In this document: positions 17,675 through 25,981 of the stretch, one piece after another
How the letters are laid out: each line of letters starts with the position of its first letter
Numbering within the stretch: position 1 is the first letter of the stretch
NCBI RefSeq assembly: GCF_010119235.1
Contig: NZ_JAAATZ010000001.1
Span: 2,448,501 to 2,512,500 of the forward strand
Source of the DNA: Flavobacterium phycosphaerae
GTDB lineage: Bacteria; Bacteroidota; Bacteroidia; Flavobacteriales; Flavobacteriaceae
Reading direction: 5' to 3'
DNA: 64,000 nucleotides
Notes under the pieces: model-generated
The model's input: the letters and a program-made list of their open reading frames with translations, nothing else
Databases searched by the model: none
Told to the model about the DNA's origin: nothing
Position numbers and translations under genes: made by a program

Positions 17675-17995
17675 ATGAGAACCTATTTTGTTTACATAGT
17701 AAAATGCAATGATAATAGCTACTACACTGGCATTACTAACCATTTAGAAAGAAGAATAGGGGAGCACCAAACAGGTAAAAATAAAGACTGTTACACTTTT
17801 GACAAAAGACCTTTAGAGTTGGTTTGGTTCGAAACGTTCAATGATGTGCTTAATGCTATTGCTATAGAAAAACAAATAAAAGGCTGGTCAAGAAGAAAAA
17901 AAGAGGCTTTGATACAGCAGGATTGGGATAGATTGGTGCAATATTCAAAAAATTATACTCAGTATGGTAAGGGGTCTTCGACAGGCTCAGACTGA
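17675..17995 (+). CDS. Small GIY-YIG endonuclease-domain protein
   Basis: A 106-residue single-domain GIY-YIG protein. FVYIVKCNDNSYYTGITNHL contains the Y-V-Y/Y-T-G pair, R26 and the following helix (LERRIGEHQ) fit the catalytic arginine region, and LVWFETFNDVLNAIAIEKQI supplies the conserved glutamate helix. Members of this UPF0213/SLX1-like class cut or nick DNA. The last eight codons (17972-17995) and the TGA stop are made of the left end of the downstream MITE-like repeat, so the C-terminal tail comes from repeat sequence. Near-identical 150-bp repeats lie on both sides, suggesting nuclease and repeats move or persist as a unit. Confidence 0.85.
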   Translation: MRTYFVYIVKCNDNSYYTGITNHLERRIGEHQTGKNKDCYTFDKRPLELVWFETFNDVLNAIAIEKQIKGWSRRKKEALIQQDWDRLVQYSKNYTQYGKGSSTGSD

Positions 17996-18121
17996 CATCT
18001 GTATATCTAATTGTAAATTCGTAAAGTTATGGTGTTTTGCTTTTATAAGATAAATACAATCCGTAACACTACTGTCACCCTGAGCTTAGTTTATCCTGAG
18101 CCTGTCGAAGGGTCGAAGGGC
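17972..18121. repeat. MITE-like repeat, 150-bp variant, overlapping the GIY-YIG 3' end
   Basis: Same length and order as the copy at 17415-17564, in direct orientation 557 bp away. Its first 24 bp encode the C-terminus and stop codon of the GIY-YIG gene. Confidence 0.9.
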
Positions 18122-18146
18122 TTGATTTTACCTAAAGCACTAATGA

Positions 18147-18240
18147 GGGTCTTCGACAGGCTCAGACTGACAAGTGTATATTTAATTGTAAATCGGTAAA
18201 GTTATGAGGTGTTGCTTTTTTAAGACAAATACAACCCGAC
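18147..18240. repeat. MITE-like repeat, right end missing
   Basis: Begins GGGTCTTCGACAGGCTCAG and follows the family core to ACAAATACAACCCG, then stops where the 3' end of the DUF2892 gene begins. The right terminal inverted repeat is absent. Confidence 0.8.
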
Positions 18241-18241
18241 T

Positions 18242-18427
18242 CTAGTCTTTAAGGCCCAATTTTTTTAAAATATCTTCCATCAAGCACCAACGGGTTATTG
18301 AGGATTGGAACAGATTGGCTCCTACAAAGGCGGTAAACCAAAGCCAATTGGGATTGACGTAATGCGCCAATACCAGGCTGATTAGGATAAATGTGCCGGC
18401 TACGGCTCTGACGATACTGTTGATCAT
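18242..18427 (-). CDS. DUF2892 (YgaP-like) small inner-membrane protein
   Basis: A 61-residue protein with two membrane segments (AGTFILISLVLAHYV and WLWFTAFVGANLFQSS) and the family tail TRWCLMEDILKKLGLKD, in place of the usual TGFCP-type motif. DUF2892 proteins often accompany rhodanese, thioredoxin and metal or redox genes. This is the last gene of the leftward RND efflux operon, 11 nt after the PII-like gene. A second DUF2892 gene lies at 25327-25536, so the family appears in both neighbouring operons. Exact role unknown. Confidence 0.8.
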   Translation of the reverse strand: MINSIVRAVAGTFILISLVLAHYVNPNWLWFTAFVGANLFQSSITRWCLMEDILKKLGLKD

Positions 18428-18438
18428 GATTTTGATTT

Positions 18439-18756
18439 TTAGAGGGTTGGATTATTAGATTTTTCTATGTTTAGGATAGCTATATGAATGTGTGATTGCG
18501 ATTCCTGAACTCCATTGAATTCGTTGATTAAAGTAAAAAGAAGGTCTACGTTTTCCTTTTTTACAAAAGCATAAAAAAGAATTGATTCGGTTTCGTTTAC
18601 TTCAGCCGCAAACCAATTTTCAGGGGTTGCGGTATCAGAAAAATCCATATAACCGGTTACTTCTTTAAACGAATAAGTTTTGACTTCGGCTTTTTTCAGC
18701 ATGTCTTTGATTTCCTGTTGAAAAGCGATGCTGGCGGTGATGATTACTAATTTCAT
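18439..18756 (-). CDS. Small PII-like-fold protein of the efflux operon
   Basis: A 105-residue cytoplasmic protein. The order MKLVIITASIAFQQEIKDML, a central loop, then SILFYAFVKKENVDLLFTLI and HIHIAILNIEKS, is the beta-alpha-beta ferredoxin-like pattern of PII/DUF3240-type proteins. These proteins usually sense small molecules or metals and often sit beside RND transporters. It starts 18 nt after the RND permease gene. Assignment to the PII-like superfamily is by pattern and is moderately secure; the ligand is unknown. Confidence 0.6.
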   Translation of the reverse strand: MKLVIITASIAFQQEIKDMLKKAEVKTYSFKEVTGYMDFSDTATPENWFAAEVNETESILFYAFVKKENVDLLFTLINEFNGVQESQSHIHIAILNIEKSNNPTL

Positions 18757-18774
18757 TTTTACTTTTTTAATGAA

Positions 18775-21700
18775 TTACTTTTCCCATTTCTTTCTTTCGG
18801 TTACATAATAAATGATAGGGACTACCAATAAGGTCAGTATTGTTGATACGATGGCACCAAACACCAGTGATATCGCCAATCCTTGAAAGATGGGGTCAAA
18901 CAAGATGATGGAAGCCCCGATTACTACAGCGCCTGTAGTCAGTAGGATAGGAGTGGTTCTGACGGCTCCGGCTTCTATAATGGCTTGTTTTAGCGGGATG
19001 CTTTCTTGCAAACGAATCTCGATAAAGTCAATCAGCAACACGGAGTTTCGCACCATCACCCCGGCTAAAGCTATCATTCCGATAAACGAAGTAGCGGTAA
19101 AGAAAGCTCCTAACAGCCAATGCCCTAAAACAATTCCGATAAGGGAAAGCGGGATAGCCATCATCATCACCATAGGCGTTTTGAAGTTTTGAAACCAACC
19201 TACAATCAGCATGTAAATAATGACAATAACCACCATAAAAGCAACTCCTAAATCACGGAATACTTCTAAAGTTATTTGCCATTCGCCGTCCCATTTGACA
19301 GTGAAATCACTTTCGTCTGTAGGCTGCTCCATGTAAAGCTCATTGACTTTATAGCCTTTGGGCAATTGCATTTTTTGCAGCTTTTCATTCATGCCCAAAA
19401 TGGCGTACACCGGACTTTCCAAAGCACCGGCCATATCAGCCGTTACATACACCACGCGCTTTTGGTCTTTGCGGTAAATGGTTTTTTGCAGCGTGTCTTG
19501 AATTACTTTCACCAAGTCACTTACAGGAACAACATTGCCATGGCTTCCTTTGATTTTTAAGTTCTGAATGTCTTGCAAACTCGTTTTGTCTTTATCATCC
19601 AGGGATAAAACGATGCCAACATTATCATTCGAGTTTTCAGCATAAAGATTGGAAACCGGATATTCTTTCAGCAAATAGGTTAAATTCCCAACCACTTGTT
19701 GAGGCGCGATGCCATTGAGCATGGCTTTTTCTTTGTCAATGGCCAAACGGTATTCGGTTTGATTATCTTCGGTCATCCAGTCGACATCTACGATATCAGA
19801 AGTAGTTTCCAAAATCCCTTTGACTTGGTTAGCCACTTTGATTTGATCTTTGTAATCCGGGCCGTAAATCTCGGCTACCAATGTGGATAAAACAGGAGGT
19901 CCGGGTGGGACTTCAATAATCTTTACATTGGCACCATATTTTTTGGCAATCTTTTGTACCTCAGGACGCACTAGTTTGGCAATGCTGTGACTTTGCAAGT
20001 CTCGGTCTTCTTTGTGTAGTAAATTCACTTGAATATCGGCCATATTGCTGCCACCGCGCAAATCGTAATGTCTAACTAATCCGTTGAAGGTGATAGGCGC
20101 AGAGGTGCCGATGTAGTTTTGGTAATTGACCACTTCAGGAACCGTAGATAAGTATTGCGCTATTTCTTGGGTGACTGCTGCAGTTCTCTCCAAGGTGGTG
20201 CCTTCGGGCATATCAATCACGACTTGGAATTCGTTTTTATTATCAAACGGAAGCATTTTTACTACTACCGATTTGGTGAAGAACATCGTTACCGAGCCCA
20301 ATAAAAGTAGCACGGTGAGCCCCACCAAAAGGCGACGCTTTTTACTGCTTTCCAACAACGGTCTTTCGAGCTTGTTGTAAATTTTGTAAATGAAGGAAGT
20401 TTCTAATCCTTGCTCGGCTTTGTGTTGCTGGGTTTCTTTTTCCTGTAATAAGTGATATCCCAAATAAGGTGTAACGGTTAAGGCTACAAACAACGAAAGC
20501 AACATGGCAATCGAAGCCCCAATCGGCATCGGACTCATATAAGGGCCCATCATCCCCGAAACAAAAGCCATAGGAAGGATAGCGGCAATTACGGTAAAAG
20601 TGGCCAGTATAGTCGGATTTCCTACTTCGTTAATCGCATAAATGGCGGCTTGTTTGAACGGCAATCGCTTCATCTTGAAATGACGGTGCATGTTCTCCGC
20701 AATGATGATACTGTCATCTACCACAATGCCGACCACGAAAACCAAAGCGAAAAGTGTAATTCGGTTTAAGGTATAGCCCAATAAATAGTAAGCAAAGAGC
20801 GTTAAGGCAAAGGTTAGCGGTACTGAGAAGAATACGACCAAACCGCCTCGCCATCCCATAGCCAGGATAACTAACAGTGTTACCGCTATAATAGCTATGC
20901 CTAAGTGCAACAAGAGTTCACCTACTTTGTCCGAAGCGGTTTCTCCGTAATTTCGGGTGACTTCTACCTGTACGTCATTGGTGATAATGGTCTTTTTAAG
21001 TTCTTCCACCCGTTCTAAAATCTTTTCGGATATCTTCATGGCATCGGCGCCTTTTACTTTTCCGATGGAAATGGTTACGGCAGGATATTCGGATTTAGCC
21101 ATTTTGAATTGTTCGTTGGCTTTGCCATACCCAAAGGACACATAGCTGCTGGGGGTTGAGGGACCGTCTTCTACTTTGGCGACTTGTTTTAAATACACCG
21201 GTAAGTTGGCATTGACTCCCACCACCAAATTTTCTACATCTTCAGACGATTTTAAAAACTGTCCGGTAGTGACTAAATATTCTTTATCGTTATTCACAAA
21301 ACTACCCGATTGGGAGCTGCCGTTATTGGCCTGAATCATTTGCATAATCCCCAAAGCATCCACACCGTTTTCGGCCATTTTATCTTTGTCGAGGACAACT
21401 TTTACTTCGCGGTTTCGGCCTCCGATTTCTTTGGTAATGGCTACATCTTTTACTTTTTCAATTTCAGAGGTAACTTCTTCGGCCATTTGACGCAACTCAA
21501 AATCAGAGAGTTTGTCACTCCACAACGTCAAGCCCAGCATAGGCACATCATCAATAGAACGGGTTTTGACAATGGGTTTGTAAACGCCTTGCGGAAACAT
21601 ATTTTCGTGCTTGGCCAACTCGTCATACAATTTCACATACGAGCGTTCAACATCTTGTCCAACGTAGAATTGTACGATTAACATGGCTTGACCGTTCATG

Positions 21701-21966
21701 GCCATACTGTGCACATGTTCGACTCCTTTAATATTGGAAAGAATTTTTTCCAGGGGTTTAACAACACGGCTTTCTACTTCAGTAGGATTCGCCCCCGGAT
21801 AGCCCACCATAACATCGGCCATCGGAACATTAATTTGGGGTTCTTCTTCCCGCGGAATTAAGAACGAACTGTATACCCCAATTATCATTAAGCCCACCAT
21901 TAATAAAATGGTAAGTTTAGAATGGATAAAGAAATGGGCTATTTTACCTGATATACCTTCTTGCAT
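18775..21966 (-). CDS. RND efflux permease (AcrB/HAE1-like)
   Basis: A 1063-residue inner-membrane proton-driven pump of the RND superfamily. TM1 is followed by SSFLIPREEEPQINVPMADV, typical of the acriflavin-resistance branch. TM4 contains VVGIVVDDSIIIAENMHRH, with the acidic pair used for proton relay. Two periplasmic loops and the repeated TM block (GVMVRNSVLLIDFIEIRLQE) give the full 12-TM duplicated layout, and the length is normal. It forms an operon with the adaptor and the TolC protein upstream and the PII-like and DUF2892 genes downstream. The substrate is not deducible. The motif differs from the metal-specific CzcA/CusA pumps further right. Confidence 0.93.
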   Translation of the reverse strand: MQEGISGKIAHFFIHSKLTILLMVGLMIIGVYSSFLIPREEEPQINVPMADVMVGYPGANPTEVESRVVKPLEKILSNIKGVEHVHSMAMNGQAMLIVQFYVGQDVERSYVKLYDELAKHENMFPQGVYKPIVKTRSIDDVPMLGLTLWSDKLSDFELRQMAEEVTSEIEKVKDVAITKEIGGRNREVKVVLDKDKMAENGVDALGIMQMIQANNGSSQSGSFVNNDKEYLVTTGQFLKSSEDVENLVVGVNANLPVYLKQVAKVEDGPSTPSSYVSFGYGKANEQFKMAKSEYPAVTISIGKVKGADAMKISEKILERVEELKKTIITNDVQVEVTRNYGETASDKVGELLLHLGIAIIAVTLLVILAMGWRGGLVVFFSVPLTFALTLFAYYLLGYTLNRITLFALVFVVGIVVDDSIIIAENMHRHFKMKRLPFKQAAIYAINEVGNPTILATFTVIAAILPMAFVSGMMGPYMSPMPIGASIAMLLSLFVALTVTPYLGYHLLQEKETQQHKAEQGLETSFIYKIYNKLERPLLESSKKRRLLVGLTVLLLLGSVTMFFTKSVVVKMLPFDNKNEFQVVIDMPEGTTLERTAAVTQEIAQYLSTVPEVVNYQNYIGTSAPITFNGLVRHYDLRGGSNMADIQVNLLHKEDRDLQSHSIAKLVRPEVQKIAKKYGANVKIIEVPPGPPVLSTLVAEIYGPDYKDQIKVANQVKGILETTSDIVDVDWMTEDNQTEYRLAIDKEKAMLNGIAPQQVVGNLTYLLKEYPVSNLYAENSNDNVGIVLSLDDKDKTSLQDIQNLKIKGSHGNVVPVSDLVKVIQDTLQKTIYRKDQKRVVYVTADMAGALESPVYAILGMNEKLQKMQLPKGYKVNELYMEQPTDESDFTVKWDGEWQITLEVFRDLGVAFMVVIVIIYMLIVGWFQNFKTPMVMMMAIPLSLIGIVLGHWLLGAFFTATSFIGMIALAGVMVRNSVLLIDFIEIRLQESIPLKQAIIEAGAVRTTPILLTTGAVVIGASIILFDPIFQGLAISLVFGAIVSTILTLLVVPIIYYVTERKKWEK

Positions 21967-22057
21967 AATTTTGATTTGAAAATTTGAAAATGAGATAATT
22001 TGAAAATTTTACTACGCTGCGCTCCATACAATTCGGCTGCGCCTTGGGTGAAAATGA

Positions 22058-23140
22058 TTAGTCTATTTTCACTTTTGCTCCGTTGTATAATTTACCTTCT
22101 GCTGAAACAATGTATTGTTCATTGGTCGACAATCCTGATAGTACTTCTACCGTATTACCATAGGTTTTACCAATTCGCAACCATCTTAAGATAGCGGTGT
22201 TGCCGTTGCTGACAGTATAAATTCCGGTTAACTGGCCTTGGTGTACTAAAGCACTTTCGGGGACTATGACTTTCTCGGTAGCAGGAGTGGTTTGTTTTTT
22301 ACTAACCAAAGGAAACTGCACATTGACAAACATGCCCGATAGTACTTTGCTATTAGGATTAGTTAAACTAATTTTTACTAAATATTGTCCGCCGGTATTT
22401 TTGGCTGAACCACTGACTTCAATCACTTTTCCGCTCAATTCTTGGTTAGTTGATTTTACCAAAACCTTTGCGTTCATTCCGTTTTGAATGGCAGTAATAT
22501 CGCTTTCTGAAACCATAGCTGTTACTTGTAAATGCGAAGCCCCTTCAAGGCTTACTAACGGCATGCCCGGGTTGGCCATATCGCCTTCTTTGGCAAAGGT
22601 ATTGGTCACTTCTCCGGAAAAAGGAGCGGTAATAGTAGCATAGGAAAACTGAGCCAGTACTTCGTTTCTCATTTGTTTGGCGCCTTCCAAACCGGCTTTG
22701 GCCATTTCGTAACGTGAAGTCATATCATCCAGCTCTTTCTGGGAAGCACTTTGTTGGTTGAATAAAGCGGTAAAGCGATCGAAATCTTTTTTGGCATTGT
22801 TGTAAGCGGCTGAGGCTTGTAAAATACCGGCGTCTGCTTGTGCTTTTTTGGCTTGCAAATCGGTGTTGTTAATGCTCACTAACAGTTGACCGGCGGTAAC
22901 TTTTTGTCCTACTTTGACATGAACTTTAGTTACATAGCCCATCATACGGGTACTGACATTAGCGCTGTTTTCGGCTTCAATCTTTCCGCTTGCTGTTACC
23001 GTTGCGCCATTAGTATCGGCGGCAATACCGCTGACTTTTACAGCAATGGCCGGTTCAGTATTAAGTGTCTCTTTCTTTTCTTTCCCGCAGGAAATCAATA
23101 AAACAGAGGTTAGTGACAGTAGTGTTATTATTTTTTTCAT
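22058..23140 (-). CDS. RND efflux periplasmic adaptor (membrane fusion protein)
   Basis: A 360-residue lipoprotein-type adaptor: signal and lipobox LTSVLLISCGKE, then the biotinyl-lipoyl half GYVTKVHVKVGQKVTAGQLL, a helical hairpin (QAKKAQADAGILQASAAYNN) and the second lipoyl half SYATITAPFSGEVTNTFAKE. It links the RND pump at 18775-21966 to the outer-membrane factor at 23177-24487. The 91-bp gap to the pump is AT-rich and shows no clear promoter, so the genes are probably co-transcribed from the promoter before 24487. Confidence 0.92.
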   Translation of the reverse strand: MKKIITLLSLTSVLLISCGKEKKETLNTEPAIAVKVSGIAADTNGATVTASGKIEAENSANVSTRMMGYVTKVHVKVGQKVTAGQLLVSINNTDLQAKKAQADAGILQASAAYNNAKKDFDRFTALFNQQSASQKELDDMTSRYEMAKAGLEGAKQMRNEVLAQFSYATITAPFSGEVTNTFAKEGDMANPGMPLVSLEGASHLQVTAMVSESDITAIQNGMNAKVLVKSTNQELSGKVIEVSGSAKNTGGQYLVKISLTNPNSKVLSGMFVNVQFPLVSKKQTTPATEKVIVPESALVHQGQLTGIYTVSNGNTAILRWLRIGKTYGNTVEVLSGLSTNEQYIVSAEGKLYNGAKVKID

Positions 23141-23176
23141 CTTGTTGTTTTTGATTTTTAGGGTTCTTTTGGACTC

Positions 23177-24487
23177 TTAGTTCGTTAAAAACTGTAAATA
23201 CTCTTGGGTGGTATTGTATTCAAAAACGGCTTGCAGTTGTTCCAGCTCTTTCTGAATCATTTGGGTTTCGGATTGCAGCAAGTCGGTTGTTTTTTCTAAG
23301 CCTTGTGCAAATCGGTTTTGTCGAATTCGGTATGCTTCCCGAGCTTGATCTAAGGCTAACTGAGAAAGCTGTACTTTGTTTTCCGCATCCCGTAATTGGC
23401 GATTAGTGGTATTGACTTCTAACTGACTTTGCTTTTTGTATTGTTCGGTTTCAATGCTTGCTTTTTGATATTCGGCTTTCGCTTTGGCCATTTTACCTAT
23501 GGATTTATACCCGTCAAATACATTCCAGGATAATTGGGCTCCCACCGTATAACCTTTGGCTTTAGTGCCGAACAACGTTTGGTCATACAGTTCATAACTT
23601 CCGAAAGCATTCAGTCGGGGTAGAAAATTCATTTTGCTGGACAGGTACATTTTTTGATAAGCCGATGTGGATTGATTCAGGGCTTGTATATCTTTTCTGT
23701 TTTCGGGCACTTCAGTTGCTGTAGTGGTGATACTTATCCCATTTTCGGGTTCTTCCGAAGGTTGGTAGGTTTTATTTTTGGTATCCTCATTCAATAAAAA
23801 CCCTAAATAATCGGAGGCATTTTGAACCGAACTTTTGGCATAGTGCCATTGATTAGCCACTTCATTGACCCGAATCTGAACATTTAAAACATCTGTTTTT
23901 TGAACCAATCCTTGTTTGAAATAGTTATCGACCAACTTTAAGTTGGCTTGTGCTGTAGCGGCTGCTTTGGTTAAAACGGCTACCGCTTTATAGGCTAATT
24001 GCAACTGCCTGTAGGCTTTACTTACTTCGAGTTGCATGTATTCTTTGGTGCGTGCCGACTGTAGTTCATACGCTTGCATCTTGGCTTTGGCCGCTTTTCT
24101 TTCGTATAGTCCGTCAGCATTCAACAGCGGTTGTTGTACACTAATCACCGTAGCAAAGTTTTGCGTTTTGGCCGGGTTGTTTAAGAGCGCCGGATTGAAG
24201 TCGGAGGCGGTTAAGATTTCCTGATTTAATTTGGAACCAAAAGCCATTAACGGATTGGTGGTTGACAAGACCGTATGGCTTGCCGTAATGTTGGGCAAAA
24301 AGAGTGCATTCGATTGTTGGTAGTCTGCTTTGGCAGCTTGGAAGTTTTTTTGGGCCAATTGAACTTGAAGGTTGGCATCCGTTACCTTTTCGAGTAACTC
24401 CTTTTTAGTGACAGTAATCGTATCCTGACTGTAGCCGAAAAGCGTAAAGCCTAAAATGCCGATAGTGATAAGAAATTGGTGTTTCAT
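23177..24487 (-). CDS. TolC-family outer-membrane efflux protein
   Basis: A 436-residue outer-membrane factor with signal peptide (FLITIGILGFTLFGYSQ). Two long helical repeats follow the TolC pattern: QLAQKNFQAAKADYQQSNAL and EVSKAYRQLQLAYKAVAVLT in the first half, and GAQLSWNVFDGYKS and QALDQAREAYRIRQNRFAQG-like segments in the second. It is the first gene of the operon adaptor-pump-PII-DUF2892. Its promoter region carries a Crp/Fnr-type operator (24540-24555) and a perfect TACTTTTG -7 box. Confidence 0.92.
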   Translation of the reverse strand: MKHQFLITIGILGFTLFGYSQDTITVTKKELLEKVTDANLQVQLAQKNFQAAKADYQQSNALFLPNITASHTVLSTTNPLMAFGSKLNQEILTASDFNPALLNNPAKTQNFATVISVQQPLLNADGLYERKAAKAKMQAYELQSARTKEYMQLEVSKAYRQLQLAYKAVAVLTKAAATAQANLKLVDNYFKQGLVQKTDVLNVQIRVNEVANQWHYAKSSVQNASDYLGFLLNEDTKNKTYQPSEEPENGISITTTATEVPENRKDIQALNQSTSAYQKMYLSSKMNFLPRLNAFGSYELYDQTLFGTKAKGYTVGAQLSWNVFDGYKSIGKMAKAKAEYQKASIETEQYKKQSQLEVNTTNRQLRDAENKVQLSQLALDQAREAYRIRQNRFAQGLEKTTDLLQSETQMIQKELEQLQAVFEYNTTQEYLQFLTN

Positions 24488-24510
24488 AATTGTTTTACTG
24501 AATGATGAAG

Positions 24511-24555
24511 CAAAAGTAGTACGGCCAAATCTTGAAGTCAGTAACTATTGTCACA
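24511..24555 (-). promoter_or_regulatory. Crp/Fnr-type operator and -7 box for the RND efflux operon
   Basis: Minus strand: TGTGACAATAGTTACT (24555-24540) is a semi-palindromic Crp/Fnr-type site. TACTTTTG (24518-24511) matches the -7 consensus TAnnTTTG exactly, and no TTTG lies at -33. The site centre is 29.5 nt from the box, i.e. about -41.5 from the expected start, the classical class II activator position. The same arrangement occurs at 25982-26026. Confidence 0.6.
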
Positions 24556-24559
24556 CAGC

Positions 24560-24593
24560 AAAAAAAAATGCCTGATTACTCAAGCATTTTTTT
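24560..24593. terminator. Bidirectional terminator
   Basis: TGCCTGA-TTAC-TCAAGCA with an A run on the left and a T run on the right. It ends the leftward thioredoxin operon just after the small gene at 24598-24702 and separates it from the efflux operon. Confidence 0.8.
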
Positions 24594-24597
24594 AGTA

Positions 24598-24702
24598 TTA
24601 TTTTTTAGGTTTCTTTTTTTGGACCTCCAATTTATAGAACAGCCAGCCAAAGCCGACAATCAGGTGTAGAAGGATAATGCCAAAGATTATTTTTTCCATC
24701 AT
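24598..24702 (-). CDS. Tiny single-span membrane protein (34 aa)
   Basis: An ORF of 34 codons (MMEKIIFGIILLHLIVGFGW, then a lysine-rich tail ending KKKPKK). One hydrophobic span followed by a positive cytoplasmic tail. It starts 13 nt after the thioredoxin stop and ends right at the terminator hairpin, so it is the last gene of that operon. Small proteins of this kind are common in flavobacterial respiratory and redox operons. Function unknown. Confidence 0.55.
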   Translation of the reverse strand: MMEKIIFGIILLHLIVGFGWLFYKLEVQKKKPKK

Positions 24703-24715
24703 CAAATGGTTAAGG

Positions 24716-25045
24716 TTATTCAGGTTTGTTGGGTAATTCAGGCCAAGTACATTTTTCAAAAATGATAGTCACCAGTTCTATTTTAGACAAGACGCCCGAT
24801 TGTCGCCAAAGTAATTTGCCCTTTTGAAATAGCATCATCGTGGGAACTCCTTTCACCCGATAATGTTGGGCCGCTTCCTGATTGTTGTCTACATTAATTT
24901 TAATAATGCTAATCCGCTCTCCCAAGGTATCTTTCACTTCCTTTAAAATAGGCCCCAGCATTTGGCAAGGACCACACCAATCGGCGTAGAAATCAACCAA
25001 TACCGGTTTTTCAGCATTAAGGAGAGCTTCAAAAGTTGCGTTCAT
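24716..25045 (-). CDS. trxA: Thioredoxin
   Basis: A 109-residue classical thioredoxin fold with the redox centre ADWCGPCQML (about residues 22-31), the cis-proline region VKGVPTMMLF and a usual length, without a signal peptide. It reduces disulfides in the cytoplasm. It lies 24 nt after the HMA-domain gene in a leftward cluster (DUF983, DUF2892, HMA, thioredoxin). This context suggests thiol or metal redox housekeeping rather than the main cellular thioredoxin, so the symbol is by family only. Confidence 0.85.
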   Translation of the reverse strand: MNATFEALLNAEKPVLVDFYADWCGPCQMLGPILKEVKDTLGERISIIKINVDNNQEAAQHYRVKGVPTMMLFQKGKLLWRQSGVLSKIELVTIIFEKCTWPELPNKPE

Positions 25046-25069
25046 ACTACAGTTTTTAGTTAGTTAAGG

Positions 25070-25327
25070 TTACGTCATTCTGCCTAGGGCACAATTCACA
25101 TAGGATTTAGCTTTTCGCAATAAGGTATTATTGCCTTTTTCCGGATAGCCCAACTCGTTAAGTTGGTTAAGTAGAGTATCCCTCATTACTTGCCCGGTCA
25201 CTGAAATAGTTTCCGTTTCTTTATCGATAGTTACTTTTTCTACCTGGTCTAATTTCAATAAAGCGGTCTGAATGCTGTTCATACAACCGCCGCATTTGAT
25301 GTTTTCAACGGTAATCAGATGTTCCAT
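25070..25327 (-). CDS. Heavy-metal-associated (HMA) domain protein
   Basis: The likely start is the ATG at 25327 (MEHLITVENIKCGGCMNSIQ), overlapping the stop of the DUF2892 gene in TAATG, which indicates translational coupling; a start at 25348 would lie inside that gene. The 85-residue product has an HMA ferredoxin-like domain with KCGGC as the metal-binding CxxC. The family binds Cu(I) or related soft metals as a chaperone. Its C-terminal extension (AKSYVNCALGRM) has one more cysteine. It is part of the DUF983-DUF2892-HMA-thioredoxin operon. Confidence 0.85.
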   Translation of the reverse strand: MEHLITVENIKCGGCMNSIQTALLKLDQVEKVTIDKETETISVTGQVMRDTLLNQLNELGYPEKGNNTLLRKAKSYVNCALGRMT

Positions 25328-25536
25328 TATTTTGTTTTTTTTGAGCAAGTGTTTATGCCGAAGGGTGCATATAAAGGGCAGAAACTAACCAAGCTAGTTA
25401 GTATAAAAACAATAGCTAAGATACCCAAAACCAAGGCAACAGTGCCGTTGATGGTGTGAGTAAAGTATAAAACAGCTAGTACAATTGCCAATACAACACG
25501 TAGTAGCCGGTCTGTGGTTCCCATATTTTTTTTCAT
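25327..25536 (-). CDS. DUF2892 (YgaP-like) small inner-membrane protein
   Basis: A 69-residue protein beginning MGTTDRLLRVVLAIVLAVLY (from the second Met), with a second hydrophobic segment LVLGILAIVFILTSLVSFCP and the typical SFCPLYAPFGINT tail. This is a better match to the family than the copy at 18242. It may work with the HMA and thioredoxin proteins in sulfur, thiol or metal handling. The stop overlaps the start of the HMA gene. Confidence 0.85.
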   Translation of the reverse strand: MKKNMGTTDRLLRVVLAIVLAVLYFTHTINGTVALVLGILAIVFILTSLVSFCPLYAPFGINTCSKKTK

Positions 25537-25563
25537 GATTTCAATTTATTTAGTGATGATACT

Positions 25564-25965
25564 TTATGATTTATTTTTATTGTGGGCATAATGATGGTCA
25601 TCATCATGGAAAAACCAGGACAACCACAACACCCTTGAGGTTCGCATTACCCAAGGTTGCAAAAGAATGAGTAAAACCACATTGATGATAAGCCACCAGA
25701 AAATTCGTTTATCGCGAATTCCGATGTCAGTTAGCGTAATCCATAACACAAAGGTCAGTATGGAAAAACCTACGGTCAAAGCATAGCTGACATAGCCGGT
25801 ACCGTGGTAAAATCCGGGCTCCAGTTCGGTGCGTTGTCCGCAGACGGCACAGTGGGATTTCATTTTGTTGTTGTCTTTTAACTCATACCACTTATGGGTA
25901 AACAAATCCCCTTCATGACATCTGGGACATTTTCGGGTTAAGATGTTTTTTAGGTAAGCAAGCAT
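25564..25965 (-). CDS. DUF983 membrane protein
   Basis: A 133-residue protein with an N-terminal zinc-ribbon-like part (KCPRCHEGDLFTHKWYEL, HCAVCGQRTELEPGFYHGTG) and two or three membrane segments (SYALTVGFSILTFVLWITLT, WWLIINVVLLILLQPWVMR), typical of DUF983, plus a histidine-rich tail (HDDDHHYAHN). The family is common in Bacteroidota and its function is unknown. It is the first gene of the leftward operon preceded by the Crp/Fnr-like site at 26011-26026. Confidence 0.85.
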   Translation of the reverse strand: MLAYLKNILTRKCPRCHEGDLFTHKWYELKDNNKMKSHCAVCGQRTELEPGFYHGTGYVSYALTVGFSILTFVLWITLTDIGIRDKRIFWWLIINVVLLILLQPWVMRTSRVLWLSWFFHDDDHHYAHNKNKS

Positions 25966-25981
25966 CTGTTCTAATTTTCAG

